A DNA stretch of 64,000 nt from the NCBI GenBank assembly GCA_023653785.1, contig JAMKCH010051349.1, positions 1-64,000 on the forward strand, in the 5' to 3' direction. The notes beneath the pieces were generated by a model. That model was not told the DNA's origin. It was given only the letters and a program-made list of their open reading frames with translations, and did no database searches. This document shows positions 24,290 through 36,762 of the stretch, in pieces. Within the stretch, counting starts at the first letter, position 1. The number at the start of each line of letters is the position of its first letter. This stretch comes from Ophioderma brevispina. Its lineage: Eukaryota > Echinodermata > Ophiuroidea > Amphilepidida > Ophiodermatidae. The position numbers were made by a program, and so were the translations under genes.

Positions 24290-25485
24290 CATAGGTCAGG
24301 TAGGTCATCACAGGTCAATTGATATATAGCCCTGGGTCTTGCCAGTGGTTATCTTGGAGCAATTTGGTGGCTATACAACTAACTTGGAAGAAATGTTTTT
24401 GATATTTTGGGGTCAAAGGTAAAGTAGGGTCATGGAGTCCAAAGGGCATATGGGCCATACTAGGGCTTCTGTGCTACCATAAGAGTTCGGACCTGTGGTT
24501 TGTTCTCGTTAATAGTAATTTTTACTAGGCGATCCTTTGGATTTGGCTATGTGTTTTGCAATCACCTGGATTGAATGGACGGCCTCGTATTTGCAGTTCC
24601 TTTGACCTTTAATACCCCCGATGACCTTGTTATGACCTTTAAAATTTTTGTCATCAACACTCGAAACAAACACCAGTATATAGCCTGATACCCAAAGTTT
24701 TACCCCTTTACCTCCTTTGACCTAGCATGACACCCGATGACCTTGTTTTGATTAACTCTAACCACATACCAAAACTCATATCCCCTACGTCAAAGCACGG
24801 CCAAGTAACCCAATAACGACCCCTGGAATGACCTTTGACCCCAAAAAAGACCCCTCAAAAACAACCACAAAACTCGTACGGCAAAACTCACCAACATCCC
24901 AAGAACGCATATCCATACATCCGAGCACGTCCCAGTTACCCTATAACGACCCCTGGATGCCTTTGACCCCAAAATGACCCCTCGAAAACATGTACCACAA
25001 AACCATTCGGCGAACTCTACCACCATACTCAAACTCATATCCATACAAAAAGCACGGCCAAGCTACCACAAATGAACCTGAATGACCTTTGACCCCCAAA
25101 ATGGACCCTCGAAACGTGTACCCCAAAACTCATACGGCAAAAATCTACCACCATACCAAAACTAATATCCATAGATCAAAGCACAGCCACGTTACCCGAT
25201 ACGACCTGATGACCTTTGACCCCCAAAATGACCCCCCCAAAATCTGACCACAAAAACCCGTACGGCACGGAAAACTCTACCAACATACCAAAAACTCATT
25301 CCATACATCAGAGCACAGCAGTGAACGATAACGACCCCTGGAGGACCTTTGACCCCCAAAATGGACCCCCTCGAAAACTGACCACAAAACTGTTACGGCG
25401 ACGAAAAACTCTACCACAATACCAAACTCATATCATACGTCAAAGCACGGCTAAAAGTTACCCGATAAGGACCGCTGGATAACCT
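24290..25485. repeat. Satellite with DR1-type TGACCTTTGACCC in each unit
   Basis: Diverged tandem units of about 125-135 bp. TGACCTTTGACCC or a one- to two-base variant recurs near 24829, 24957, 25083, 25210, 25343 and 25478. Units also share aactctaccaccataccaaa and catatccatacatcaaagca blocks. A single unit of the same family lies at 30590-30700, and related GGTCAAAGGTCA sequence is at 30770-30970. The first part (24290-24780) is more diverged. Confidence 0.8.
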
Positions 25486-25489
25486 TTGC

Positions 25490-26500
25490 CAGACCTGCCA
25501 ACATTTGAGATTTGGATCAGGGAGATTTGTGATTTGGCATCGGGGAGATTTGATTAGAATCAGGGGAGATTTAAAAAAAAAATGAAATTAACGAGATTTC
25601 AGTGTAATATCATCCTCAAGATGGAGACAGCCAATGGATATTGTCTAAAGATCAATTGAAGCTTAATTGAAAGCTTCCACATTTAAGGAACTGTCAGTTA
25701 GTGCGCATGCGTGGCCGGGTATTGTTAGCTTCACCTCTCAAATCGCTTGTGTGACCTACCACTGAAACATGACTTTTATAGCGTTTGAATGGACTCTTAT
25801 GGGGCTATAATTCTTGTGCCACGATAACTTCAGGATCAAACGGAGCTAGCTACTTTTCGATTGGAATTATTCACTTTAATAAAAATCATCATTGAAATTC
25901 TGTGTCGCTGGGTCGTATGCGCGGCCATTTTGTTATCTGCCACGTATATGGAAGTTGATTTTTTTCCGAACTGAGATGGAGAGTCACACCAAGGATGGAG
26001 TTCTAAAGTGCCGGTATGTGGACGGACCTGGTTGGTTAGGATACGGAATGGTTGGTGAAAAGGGCCCCCTTTTTTTTTGGAGTGTGTATACTTATATTCC
26101 ATCATGGGTTATATAATTATTTACTGTTACTATGAAGTAGCACCAACACAACGGTGTAAATGACCAACACAATGGAGTTGGCAAAGATGGAGTGGGATTT
26201 TGAAAACCTCCTCAACAAAAATACCCGAGACCATACACGACCACTTCACTTGTATTTATTTACAGATCACGCTTGTTATATATTAGTGCTCATACATGAG
26301 AGACAAAGGCAGTGCACAAAATCCGTAGGGTATGTGACCTGTCCACAACAAAATTAAAGCCTAACCAAACACTGCAAACAGAGCTATACACTGGTGCCAG
26401 TTAGTTGTTGAGTGGCTCGAGGGAGTTGACCTAAAACCCAATACCCATACAGAGAATTTGCTTACAAATATTCTACCAATTCGTTTATTAAACCTACGTC
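25490..26500. other. Unassigned stretch upstream of a LINE
   Basis: A short tandem of gggagatttg-type units lies at 25525-25575. Nothing else is recognised. The part nearest 26.5 kb may be the 5' region of the LINE that follows. Confidence 0.35.
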
Positions 26501-26504
26501 GTAG

Positions 26505-29500
26505 GAGTCATAATAATATGGTTTCAGTGATTGAAGCATGTGGGCAAAAGGACTACCATTTTGTACTTTGGGCTACTCCTGCTTATGCAAGCCGGGGACT
26601 GTGAGATAAACCCAGGCCCAACAAATGGCGACTCTTGCTCAAAGTTTCATGCATGATTTGAAAAGAGCTTGTTTGTTGTTACATGGGATCAATAGAGCTG
26701 TCCGTGTGACGAATGGAGCGTGGTACGTACCATGTTCAATGCATGGGAATGAATACTATCAAATGAGGTTTTAGGAATTCCCAACATATCCTGGAACTTG
26801 TTGCAATTGTGGCATTCCCAAATTTTAGTTACGTCACTGTTCCCAATGGTCCCTAGAGACTTCAAATAGTTTTTCTAGTCTTGGCAGTGAGTAGAGTAGT
26901 AAGTGAAGCGCTATTGGAGCTGACGAAAGGACGATTACACCTTAAGCCACAATAGCGGCCTCATCCACTTAAATAAAGCTTCCCATTCTAAAGTTAAACA
27001 CCCAAACAAAACACTGCGTAAACCCAAGATGACAAATTAAAGTCATGGTATCCAACTTTGGCAACATCAAAAACAAAGTTGCCGAATTTAGCAGCTGTGT
27101 GGATTATCCACGACCCTGATTTATCTTGGGTTGTGAGACATGGCTTAATGGCTCTGTCAACAACAATGAAATATTCCCTGAGAAATATACTTGTTATAAG
27201 AAAGGATCATAAGGACTCATACGGAGGTGTGTTATAGCTCTAAAAATGATCTCATATGTGCTCATAGACATGATTTTAGATGCGATTGCGAGATTGTGTG
27301 GGCACAGTTACAAATACTTGGATATAAAACCATCACCCCATTGGATCCTTGTAAGAACCCACCCAAATTTAAAAAGGATGTTGGAGATTTGCTTACATAC
27401 TGATGAAAGAGCTACAATGAGTCATTAACTAAGATCAAGAAACCCTAATACTGGGGCTCATTTGGCCTGGTGGTGAGTGGTTTGAGTTCAACCTTGGGTA
27501 ATGGGTAATATTGACTGGCCCACGCAATTATTCAACCAGGGGATCTAATCCACAAGATTTGTGTGTACAGCAAGCATATGACTAAGTTAATAACTATAAT
27601 TAGACCAAATGGTGACAGAACCCACTAGACGAAGAGTATTTCTGGATCTATTTTTCACAAAAATATTCAACTTAGTGGAAAAATCAACTCTTCCTCCCGG
27701 TGGTGGTGTGTATTAGTGTACGATGGCATACCATAATACTTCTTAAAATAAATCACAAACATTAACACGTATAACCCACGTAAGGCCTACATGTACCCTA
27801 AAGGAGGAAACAGAGGGAATGAGAAAAGAACTTTCTGAATGAATTGGGATGAATTTGGTAAGACTTGTTTAGTAAGAACACACACATGGAGACTCGGACT
27901 GTGTTGAAACCTTATGGGCATGTTTAAAGGACAATCTAGTAAACACATAGTAAAAGTACATTCCATCAAAAATGGTTAAGGGTCAACGAAAAGCACCATG
28001 GATCACAAACAAAATAAAAGACTACCTAATACGTAAAACAAAGGGCATTTAACAAGGCCAAGAAGAGTAAGGATAATGCAGATTGGACAAGTACTTCAGA
28101 AACATAAGGAAAAAAACCATAGAGCATCTAGGTCTGCTCACAGAAATTATATCAAAAATTTTTGTTGGAGTCCAGGAAAAGTGTGTTTGGTCTTTCATCA
28201 AAAACCTGCGCAAAGACACAACCGGAATTCCTGCCCTAAAAGACCAGGGTGTTCTCATATCTGAAAATAAGAAGAAAGAGGAAAAAAATAAAAAACTTTT
28301 AAATTATCAATTTTGTTAGGTTTTTTCACCAAAGAAAAATATGTATCTATTCCGGCCTAGATCCAAAATCTTCCACAAAATTACAGACATTACATGTGTC
28401 TGTGATGGGTGTCGAGCAACTTTGCTCAATAATTTAAATCCCAACAAAGCCTGTGGCCCGATGGGATTTCTCGGGTCACTTTAAAAGATTAGCTCTGAGA
28501 TTGCCCCAGTATATCGTCATTATTCCAAAGTACTTGAATATGGTAGTATCCCTAGTGACTGGAAAAAAAAGCAAATATTTACCCCATACACAAAAAGGGT
28601 GAACTAGAAGGCGGTAAAGTAATTATAGACCTATATCGCGTACCTCAGTTTCCTGGTAAACTAATTGAACATATCAACCAATTCACACATTATTGATATA
28701 TGGATTAGTAAACAAAATTCTACCCAAGCCAACACGGATTCAGAAGTGGCCACTCCTGCGGAGACTCAAACTCATACAGACCATTCATGATTTTGCCTTT
28801 TCACTTAATAACGATCCCACACTGTGTCGTAATAATGGACTTTCGAAAGCCTTACGATACGGTGCCACACAATCGTCTGCATTTTTAAATGTGCAAAATA
28901 TGGTGTTAAAGGCAAGATCAATAACTGGTATCTGATTTTTTGAAGAACGTCTGCAGAGAGTCGTGGTTGGTGGAGATTTTGAGTGGCGAAGGGGAGTCCG
29001 GAGTTCCCGCACAAGGGACGGGCCTGGGCCCACTTATATTCCTTATTACATCAATACCGCCAGAGTTTGTTGGTATTCCACTCAACAGTACGGGCTCTTC
29101 TTTGCAGACGCTTTGCGTCATATACAGAAATATCACCAACATTACGAGCCACATGGACCCAGCATTGATATGAATCACTCTCAAAGTGGGGTGCACCATG
29201 GCAAATGCTTCAATTCTGACAAATGCTACGTTTTACGTATACTGGATCTAGCTCACATATTATAAAAAATAGCAAAACTAGGAAATGTAACATTACAAGA
29301 GACAACTTGCATTCACTAATGGGAGTCGAGATCCAACAGGATTTAAAATGGAACTAACACATAAAAAATGTCGCTTCGGCAAACAAAATCTGGGTGTTGT
29401 AAGGAAAGAAATCTTGGCACTTGTACAAAGGAAACTAAAAAATATCAGCCTATGTCTCACTGGCAGGACGGGGGGTTCTGGAATACTGTTCCGCTATATG

Positions 29501-30030
29501 GGACCCTCACACAAATGATCTGATACAAAAAAGTGGGCAAAATACAAAGGAGGGCAGCTCGGCTTGTCCACAACAACTATGATTGAAGGACCAGTGTTAC
29601 AGAAACTCCTACGGGAGCTCGAATGGGACATGCTTTCAACAAGGAGAAAAACTTCTGGACTATGCATTTGCAAAAAAGCCCATGGGGGGCCACCCTGGCA
29701 CTACCAGCCAGATACTACTTGCGTCCGGCCCAGAGGCAAACAAAGTCCATCACACGGAAAAAATACCTATATTGAATACCAAACTGAGTGATGCCTTTAA
29801 ATACTCATTCATACCACGTTTACGTTCGTTGAATGCGACAACTTTGCCGCGGAGCAGAACATAGCTAATATCATGATCCGAAGCTATGAAGTCGTCAGTA
29901 ACCAACTACAATTGAAAGCAACAAGACCAAAACAGTCAAGGACTAACAACAGATCAGTGCGCACTCCTACGTCATGCTCGTTTAGTCCCAACCTGACGTT
30001 GTGCAGTATTCTAAAGAAAGAAAGAAAGTA
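26505..30030 (+). mobile_element. LINE (CR1/L2-like) with an N-terminal 2A-like motif
   Basis: A nearly full-length but mutated ORF2 can be followed. The start has MVSVIEACGQKDYHF (about 26518-26565), then, after a frameshift, a leucine-rich run ending AGDCEINPGP (26591-26620), a 2A ribosome-skipping motif. The endonuclease follows (about 27040-27250: NKVAEFSSCVDY, then ETWLNGS and RKD..DSYGG in a nearby frame). Reverse transcriptase blocks are NPNKACGPDGIS (about 28440), FRSGHSCETQ (about 28740), a DFRKAYDTVPHN-like block (about 28835-28870) and an FADDA-like box (about 29103). The C-terminal QRRAARLVHNNYD lies at 29545-29585. The 3' end is (AAAG)n at 30012-30029. Frameshifts and stops make it inactive. 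Confidence 0.8.
26540..26620 (+). other. 2A-like ribosome-skipping motif
   Basis: The frame reads TILYFGLLLLMQ and then AGDCEINPGP. It fits the strict 2A pattern D-x-E-x-N-P-G-P, where the bond before the final P is skipped during translation. Established examples include sea urchin LINEs and NLR-related proteins. Here it sits just before the endonuclease, the usual LINE location. One frameshift separates it from the likely upstream start. Confidence 0.75.
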
Positions 30031-30585
30031 GGAACTTAGTCCATTTGGATTTTTTTTAAAGAATGACGTTTAAAGGTTGAAGTAAAAGTCAACTTTAAAG
30101 GTTCGTAACTTGAAAACGAAGCCACCTACATAGGTTTGAACTGCATCATGAGATAGAGCTCTTAAAAATAAAGCTTTCCCGAAAAAAATTGACAGGGCTC
30201 CGCCGTCTGACAGACCCCGTTTAGGGACTGTTTGTGGGAACAAAGTCCACAACCAGACACTAAAATAAGTATAACCTAACACTTTTGCATTAATAGCAAT
30301 GATGGAGCAATCTTCAAAAAGGCAAACAGCAAATCACAACAGGTTCATCATCTTGTAGGCCTATCCCTTTGCACCACTGGAGTTAATTTGTTAACACTTT
30401 AAGACACAGCATAGCCTATAGCAGTTAAATGGTTAAATATAAAAATATCGCTGTGCTTGTCCATCCGAAAGTCGGGAGAAAAACTATGTCAGAAACCAAA
30501 GACTATATTATCTTTTTGCCTAACAATGTGTTACTTATTTTCTTACTTGTTATACGTTTTATTTTATCTCAACAACACCATCATT
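30031..30585. other. Non-coding stretch, nothing identified
   Basis: Contains two tttaaaggttga/ctttaaaggttc repeats near 30070-30105 and no coding signal. Confidence 0.35.
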
Positions 30586-30589
30586 TTCT

Positions 30590-31000
30590 ATGACCCCTGA
30601 ATGACCTTTGACCCCAAAATGACCCCTCCAAATCGTGACCACAAACCTCGTACACCGGAGCTCTACCACCACACCAAAATTCATATCCGTATGTTTAAGG
30701 ACGGCGTAACACATAGCCGGACAAACCCACAAGCCCACAAAGTTGATTTTTTTAGTAATATAGATTTTGACCAAATGGGGTCAAAGGTCACATAGGGTCA
30801 TTAGAGGTCAAAAGGGCACATGGGTCATCATAGGTCATTCTGTGCATACCAGTAAGAGTCCTGGACCAGTGGTTCCTTTAGTTTGTCATAGCATTTTAGT
30901 TTCAGAAGTGTTTTATTATGTAGATTGACAAAATGGGGTCAAAGGCCATATAGGGTCATTAGAGGCCACTCTATATATACTCAATATGAGACTTGAGTCA
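30590..31000. repeat. Short segment of GGTCAAAGGTCA satellite
   Basis: One unit matching the 25-kb satellite (30597-30700) contains TGACCTTTGACCC at 30601. It is followed by two blocks in the opposite sense (ggggtcaaaggtcacatagggtcattagagg at 30777-30810, and again at 30935-30965). Confidence 0.65.
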
Positions 31001-32150
31001 GTGGTTCTTTTGACTATGTGTGAAGGTAATCGGCAAATGTACACTAAACAGTTTACATTCACACTCCAGGTTCCCACGGCAATGCCTTACAATGCTCTGT
31101 AATGCAGCAAGCTTGATAACAATCCTATAGAGTCTTTTACAGCAATACATTGACGCTTGGTTGCACACATAATAAGGATATCAGAGGGGTCATGACATAT
31201 TGGTAGCAGAGCAAATTGTCTGGTCTTACGTTTTTTTTTTAAATTCTCTATTAATTTTTGTATGTTTCAGGCCACTTTGAGGGAATATCCTCGATCAAAA
31301 ATAGAGGATTATTATTGACAAATTTCGCTGACTCTTGTTGAACAATTTTTAGGATATTCCTAGTCAAAATGTAATGAATTTCTGGCAGATGTATTCCAAA
31401 GATTTCCACTTAGTATTGATATGCTTACCGCCACTTATTTCAACATTTTCCGCTTTTCAACGAAGCGGGAAATTAAAAGGTAAAAGTCGAATGTTAGGCC
31501 AATCATTTAGTGGAGCACCGTTGACACAATATATCTAAAACCCGTCAAAAGTAAGGCAAGCGTGTTTGTCGTCCCAACTCGCAATAGAATATAGTATCCC
31601 AGTGTAAGGGTTATTAAAAATATTCCGAAGTATGCCCACTGCTGTCGCAAGTGAATACCCTCTTTTGTTTATCATATTTATAGGATCGAACATTTATATC
31701 TAGAAAACCTAATATATTAAAGTGCCTTCAACTTTCAAGGACCGGACCACTTATAAATTCAAGAACTGGCTTTCAACAGTTTCAAGGTGCCTTAAAACGG
31801 TCAACGTAGGCCTAGTGGAACATCGTTTAGAGGAACAGCCACGCTGGGCATGGTATACATTGTCGCAGCAATGTCCATTGTATCGAAAACGGACTTAATA
31901 TTTTTGAAGTTTTGTTTCACTAAAGTAGGCAAATTGTTCTTTTGCTGTAAATTCTTTGAGACTTGGTTGCAAAATACCCCGAGTTATTAACATAACTCAA
32001 GTTTGATCTCAAGTAAAACAACTTCTTTTGTGTCATCTCTATATAGTCGGGCAACCTTCATCAAGGGTTTGTTTATACTAAATTTACTCTAGTCAAATGA
32101 ACTCACACTTGTGTTTGACCTCAGTCCCTGGTAAGCCCTTGGTAGATATG
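31001..32150. other. Non-coding stretch, nothing identified
   Basis: No gene or repeat structure recognised on either strand. Confidence 0.35.
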
Positions 32151-32152
32151 GT

Positions 32153-32343
32153 AACACGATCAGGGCTCGCGATAGCTTGTTTAGCATAGCAGTTTGCTAC
32201 ACATGTTCTGCCATTTGCTATGCAATTTTAAGATTGTGTAGCAATTTTTCCCCATACGTTTGCACTATCAATATGATCAAAGCAACAGCTGTTGCAAAAA
32301 TTGCTACACAATAAAAATCCTTAGTGCGAGCGCTGAACACGAT
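32153..32343. mobile_element. hAT-like MITE with 8-bp target duplication
   Basis: The 8-bp sequence AACACGAT directly flanks both ends (32153-32160 and 32336-32343). The element (32161-32335) has termini CAGGGCTCGCGATAG and, complemented from the right, CAGCGCTCGCACTAA. Subterminal gctacaca and tgtagcaa motifs are repeated on both sides. An 8-bp duplication with CAG termini is the signature of hAT transposons. No transposase is encoded. Confidence 0.88.
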
Positions 32344-33065
32344 CACCATTTCATATTCGCCCGAAGAATCCCACTAGAACCGGTTAATAGGTGCACACAT
32401 AAACCAATAGCATTCAGTAAGAAGACGACAAGCGCGGCATCAAATGATGTCCAAAACTTGACAAAAAGATACAAAAGTTACCCAAACTGACTCCCATCAA
32501 TAAAATTCCAAAAATAAAACCTACGGCAAAAGCCCCATTATCTCCAGAACAATTTGCCGAATTTTTGGCGGAAACGGACATAAAACGGCCGACTAGTTTC
32601 GCAAATAAGAGCCGATATATTAAAATACGCCGCTCTCGATCGCAATAAGCCATCAATTCAATGAATTGATGGCTTAAAAATGATTATAATATTTTCACTT
32701 TAAAATAAATTTTAAAAAATAATTTCGCTTAATTTGCAGCCCAAAATGCATTTTTCAGCCTAGAAATCATCCCTGCCACCAAATATTTCAACCACAACCA
32801 TCATTTTCTTAAATATTTATCCTTCAAATAAAGGTGGTTGTGTTTTGTTGTACCGAGAGCGGGGTAACTCAAAAACTAGAGCACTTTTCAAAGCTCGGCC
32901 ACTCCATTATTATACTTCATGAGCATAACTGGTGGTCAAAATCTCACATAATCACGTCTGATCCATTTAATGACATTTGAACTCATCACAGAGTGATTCA
33001 TTTGTGAAATTTTAGGGTGTGACACCTGTTGCATGCATCTTTCTTACTTGTCCAGTGCCTTCAAT
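32344..33065. other. Non-coding stretch with a small palindrome
   Basis: A perfect palindrome (taagccatcaattc / gaattgatggctta) lies at 32646-32676. No gene supported. Confidence 0.4.
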
Positions 33066-33069
33066 TAAA

Positions 33070-34235
33070 GTCTGACTCAGAGATTTCGAAATGTTATTTT
33101 TTTTGTGTAATAACAAAAATAGTCAACTGGAACTAAAGATAACCTAAAATTAGGAGTGGGCTATACGGAGGGCAAAATTAGTTTTTTGGTTATTTTCATT
33201 AGGGCTGGGTTTTTTTGTATTCTATTAAACCTATCTCAACATGAAATGATAAAAATTTTTACCTCTGGTCCAAGAAAAAAGTGTGCAGCGCCCTCTTGTG
33301 TCATGTCCTTTAATTTTGTGGTGGGAGTGGATTTTAGCAGAAAATCCCTCTAATTACTCTTTTCACAGGTATTTTGTAATGCTTTTGATGTTTACTATTA
33401 TGTAAATGAGCTCAAGATAGCTGATTTTGAAAGTTGCATGAAAATTGGACATTGCGTTCTCTTAAAATTGACGTTTTAGGTCAACATTTAGCGGGAGGGC
33501 GCTTTTCGCAATTTTTCGCTTATGCTTTCTCATTTGCTGTTTTGAAGTTTACAGCCATGAAGGTAATCCCAAATTTGACCAGCTCAAGAAATTTGAGTAC
33601 TTTATTACATGTAGTTTGTCTGCAGTGCTCATTTCAACTTTCATTTGAATGCTCCCATTCAATTCTACACAAAGAAAGTGCATTGACCCCTGTACATTTG
33701 AATAGGAGCATGTGAGGAACATTCAAATGAGTGCTACAGACAAACTAAATGAGATAGAATGATCAAATTTCTTGAGCAGGTCAAGTTTGTGATCATCTTT
33801 GTAGCTGCAAACTCAAAAAAGCAAAAGAAAAAGTGTTGGCGAAAAATTGTGAAAAGCGCCCTCACACTAAATTTTGACCTAAAACATCAATTTTTAAGAA
33901 AACGCAATGTCCAATATTCATGCAACTTTCAAAATTAGCTTTCTTGAGCTCATCTACATATAATTAGACATCAAAAGCATTACAAAATACCTGTGAAAAG
34001 AGTAATTAGAGAGATTTTCTGCTCAAATCCATTCCCACCACAAAATTAAAGGACATGACACAAGAGGGCGCTGCACTTTTTTCTTGGACCCGAAGCTAAA
34101 ATTTTTGTCATTTCACGTTGAGATAGGTATAATAGAATACAAAGAAACCCAGCCCTAATGAAAAGAAAAAATTACCCATTTATAGCCCACTCCTACTAAA
34201 ATGCACAATTCCGAAATTTGAGATGAATCAGATTT
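33070..34235. mobile_element. Foldback element with about 500-bp inverted arms
   Basis: Left arm 33151-33700 and right arm 33715-34197 are inverted copies with scattered substitutions and small indels. Matching anchors include taggagtgggct / agcccactccta, gcagcgccctcttgtgtcatg / catgacacaagagggcgctgc and ggacattgcgtt / aacgcaatgtcc. The spacer is almost absent (about 15 bp). Weaker similarity continues outward (agatttcgaaat / atttcggaat). Transcripts would fold into a long double strand. No transposase is encoded. Confidence 0.85.
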
Positions 34236-34287
34236 TTCGTTTTGATGCAGTAAACATTTATGTGTAGTATTACGTCCCATAGGATAC

Positions 34288-34446
34288 TATTAGTTATCCC
34301 GTTTGTTCACGCAATATGCGAAAAATAGCTAGGCAGTTTCTTTCCAATATCATGAGGCGATAGCTCCGAATGTGATACTATGGAAAAACAAACCATAGAT
34401 ATTTTTCCGTATTGCGTGAGAACAAACAGGGGGTAACAAATTTATC
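34288..34446. mobile_element. Small inverted-repeat element (MITE)
   Basis: Arms gttatcccgtttgttc..cgcaatatgcg and cgtattgcgtgag..aacaaacagggggtaac are about 37 bp and imperfectly complementary. The unit is about 155 bp and non-coding. Confidence 0.65.
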
Positions 34447-34995
34447 ATTTAGTAGACATTTGAAGTGGTAAGCCTAAAGTTGATTAAATTTTATTAAATC
34501 TGGATTAGCACAGCTACACTACAGTCTAAGTACAGAATCCAGAAAGCTCAGACTGTGCAGTGTGTGAGTAGGCCACCCTAGTCTAGGCCTGTTTCTACGG
34601 AGGCCTACACTGTACTAATCAACAAGTTGGACTAACTGCACAGTAACACAAACTCAGTCATCATTGTCCTGATACATACAATTTTCCCCAATTCCCAACA
34701 AGGCAGTCCTAGACCAAGATGTCATGGCCACAGTGATTCAGTAGTAGTCTTGCCTATGCAGTACACAGAGTCAGTGAGAGTTGAATTCTGCAGGGTAGCA
34801 TGGCACTGTAGCTAGGGAAACACCCTAACTTACCTCTTTGAAAGACATCACATAGGTCACTAGTAATCCAAAATACAAAGGGAACTTTAAAAATGTTTTT
34901 GTACATAAAGAATGTTGGGAAAATGTATCAAGTAGAAATATTTGTTTGGGATTGCCAGCAGCAGTCACACCAAAGTGTTGAACCAAAAAGGCCAA
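34447..34995. other. Non-coding stretch, nothing identified
   Basis: No gene or repeat structure recognised. Confidence 0.35.
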
Positions 34996-34999
34996 ACCA

Positions 35000-35144
35000 A
35001 ACCATCATCATTCTCCTCCTACATTTCACAGGGAATGGAAAAACAATAGTCTTTCTTCTGATACCAAAATGTTGACCACTTCCGGTAAAATCTGGGGCTT
35101 CTGGGGACGAGGCTATTAGCGATCGGGCCATGGACCTTTAAGAT
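35000..35144. mobile_element. Partial TTAA MITE, family A (right end)
   Basis: Matches the right part of the copies at 14342 and 59661, including ggtaaaatctggggcttctg and the terminus ATCGGGCCATGGACCTTTAA. The left part is missing. Confidence 0.75.
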
Positions 35145-35159
35145 AGCCTTAAGCTCAAA

Positions 35160-35530
35160 ACGTGAGCATGATGATTCTATGTGCAAAGACCTTTAACAAT
35201 GACCTGAAATGACAACTGGATGACTTTTAACCTCTATCCCTGAACACCCCTTACAATCCATTCCATAAAAGCATTCTGAGCAACACTGGTGAACACCCAT
35301 ACCCATCTACTTCAGTTTTCAACTCCATCTAAAATTACCCCAACGATGACCTCTGACACCCTTATGATTCACTCCTCAAGAATCATTCTGATAAACATTG
35401 GTGAATTTGTTTATCATTTTGCACATTTTAAGAAATGAACCATTCATTTATGCTGACCTCTTATTGGTGAACACCCCAAATGACTGATCCTCAAGAACAA
35501 TTCTCTGAGCAAGGTTAAAATTACATGGCA
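35160..35530. repeat. Diverged satellite units with gatgacctctgacacc-type core
   Basis: Two to three units of about 135 bp (starts near 35217 and 35353, a partial one near 35455) share ctgagcaacactggtgaacaccc-like blocks. They resemble the GGTCA satellites in composition. Confidence 0.55.
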
Positions 35531-36002
35531 AACAAAGAAACATAGGATATTTTCAATAAAACAAAAACTTCTTCAATTAGCTCTCAAATGATTGATTAAG
35601 ACCTAGGAGGAACAAAAAACATTTTTACACACACACAAAGATACTGTGTCATAGATAAGTACACAAAATTCATATTATGATACCAAAGAAAATGAGGTCC
35701 CATGATTTTGGCCTTCATTGTAAATACATTTAGTTTTTTTCTTATCACCAAATACATGTTAAAATTCACTCATCACATGAACATCATGAACTCATTCTCA
35801 TTGATTCTATAACCAGCTGCAAGTGATGGATCGGTTAACAGCATGCATGCAGTATATATCAACTCTGAACATGGTGAGCTTAGGCTTACTCAATAAAACC
35901 ACTACCCCTTCTCAACCACTGAAACAAGGCATTTCAGAAAAAATGTACATTTATGGATAATTTTAGTATTCATAAATATTCCTTTGAGTCAAAGGATTTA
36001 TG

Positions 36003-36559
36003 TTAAAGGGATTAGCAGCGATTTGGTAAACTGAAACATCGAAAAAAATCATCAAAATTCATATTTTTATATTTTTGTTACTGGCATGGATATGCAAACA
36101 TAACCTGCAAGTGGTTGGCTTGAAATCCGTGTATAGGCAAGGCAGTACGTACTTTTTATCTGATTCTGTAGTTTCTATACATGCGTATCAAAATTCCGAC
36201 TTGAGATCAAAAAGCCTTTCCCGGTGAATATCACAGATTTTCAGCGTGATATTGTGCACCATGATCAATGCAGTTCGACCTCAAACACAAACATTATTGA
36301 TCTTTGTTCATTCTGTACTGGTGTAAACCACAATCAGATGTTTAGTGCAGATTTTGAGACCCCGTCGCTGTATGTCTATTTGCGGGAGACAGTATGACAA
36401 ATTTCCTCAAATACTTTGTTTTTTCTCACTATTTGGTGGTTTGTTTCTACATTAAAGCAGTTACATGGAATTGTACACACTTATCCCTGATTTATAAGTT
36501 AAAAACATGCATTTCCACAATTTTCAATTCTCTCGCATTATCGCTGCTAATCCCTTTAA
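36003..36559. mobile_element. TTAA-flanked MITE, family C
   Basis: TTAA at 36003-36006 and 36556-36559. Termini are AAGGGATTAGCAGCGAT and ATCGCTGCTAATCCCTT, exact complements. It is 557 bp with no coding capacity. It shares the AAGG start with families A and B, which suggests related transposases. Confidence 0.88.
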
Positions 36560-36762
36560 TCTTAAAGATCTGGCCTTTGGCTAATTGAAAAATGTTAATG
36601 TGATAAAACAGTTTGGTTGAAAAGAAAGCATGTCAATTTCAATTGAGCTACTATTCAGGAATTTAATAAAACTAGTTTTTATCAAATGTGTGCACACAAC
36701 CAATTTCAGTTGCTGAATTAGTGAACACAATTGTTGAAAACGACAGAGCACATTTTTAATCT

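Noticed and set aside
33156..33715. Open frames in the inverted arms
   Set aside because: No homology, and they are not kept in the other arm.
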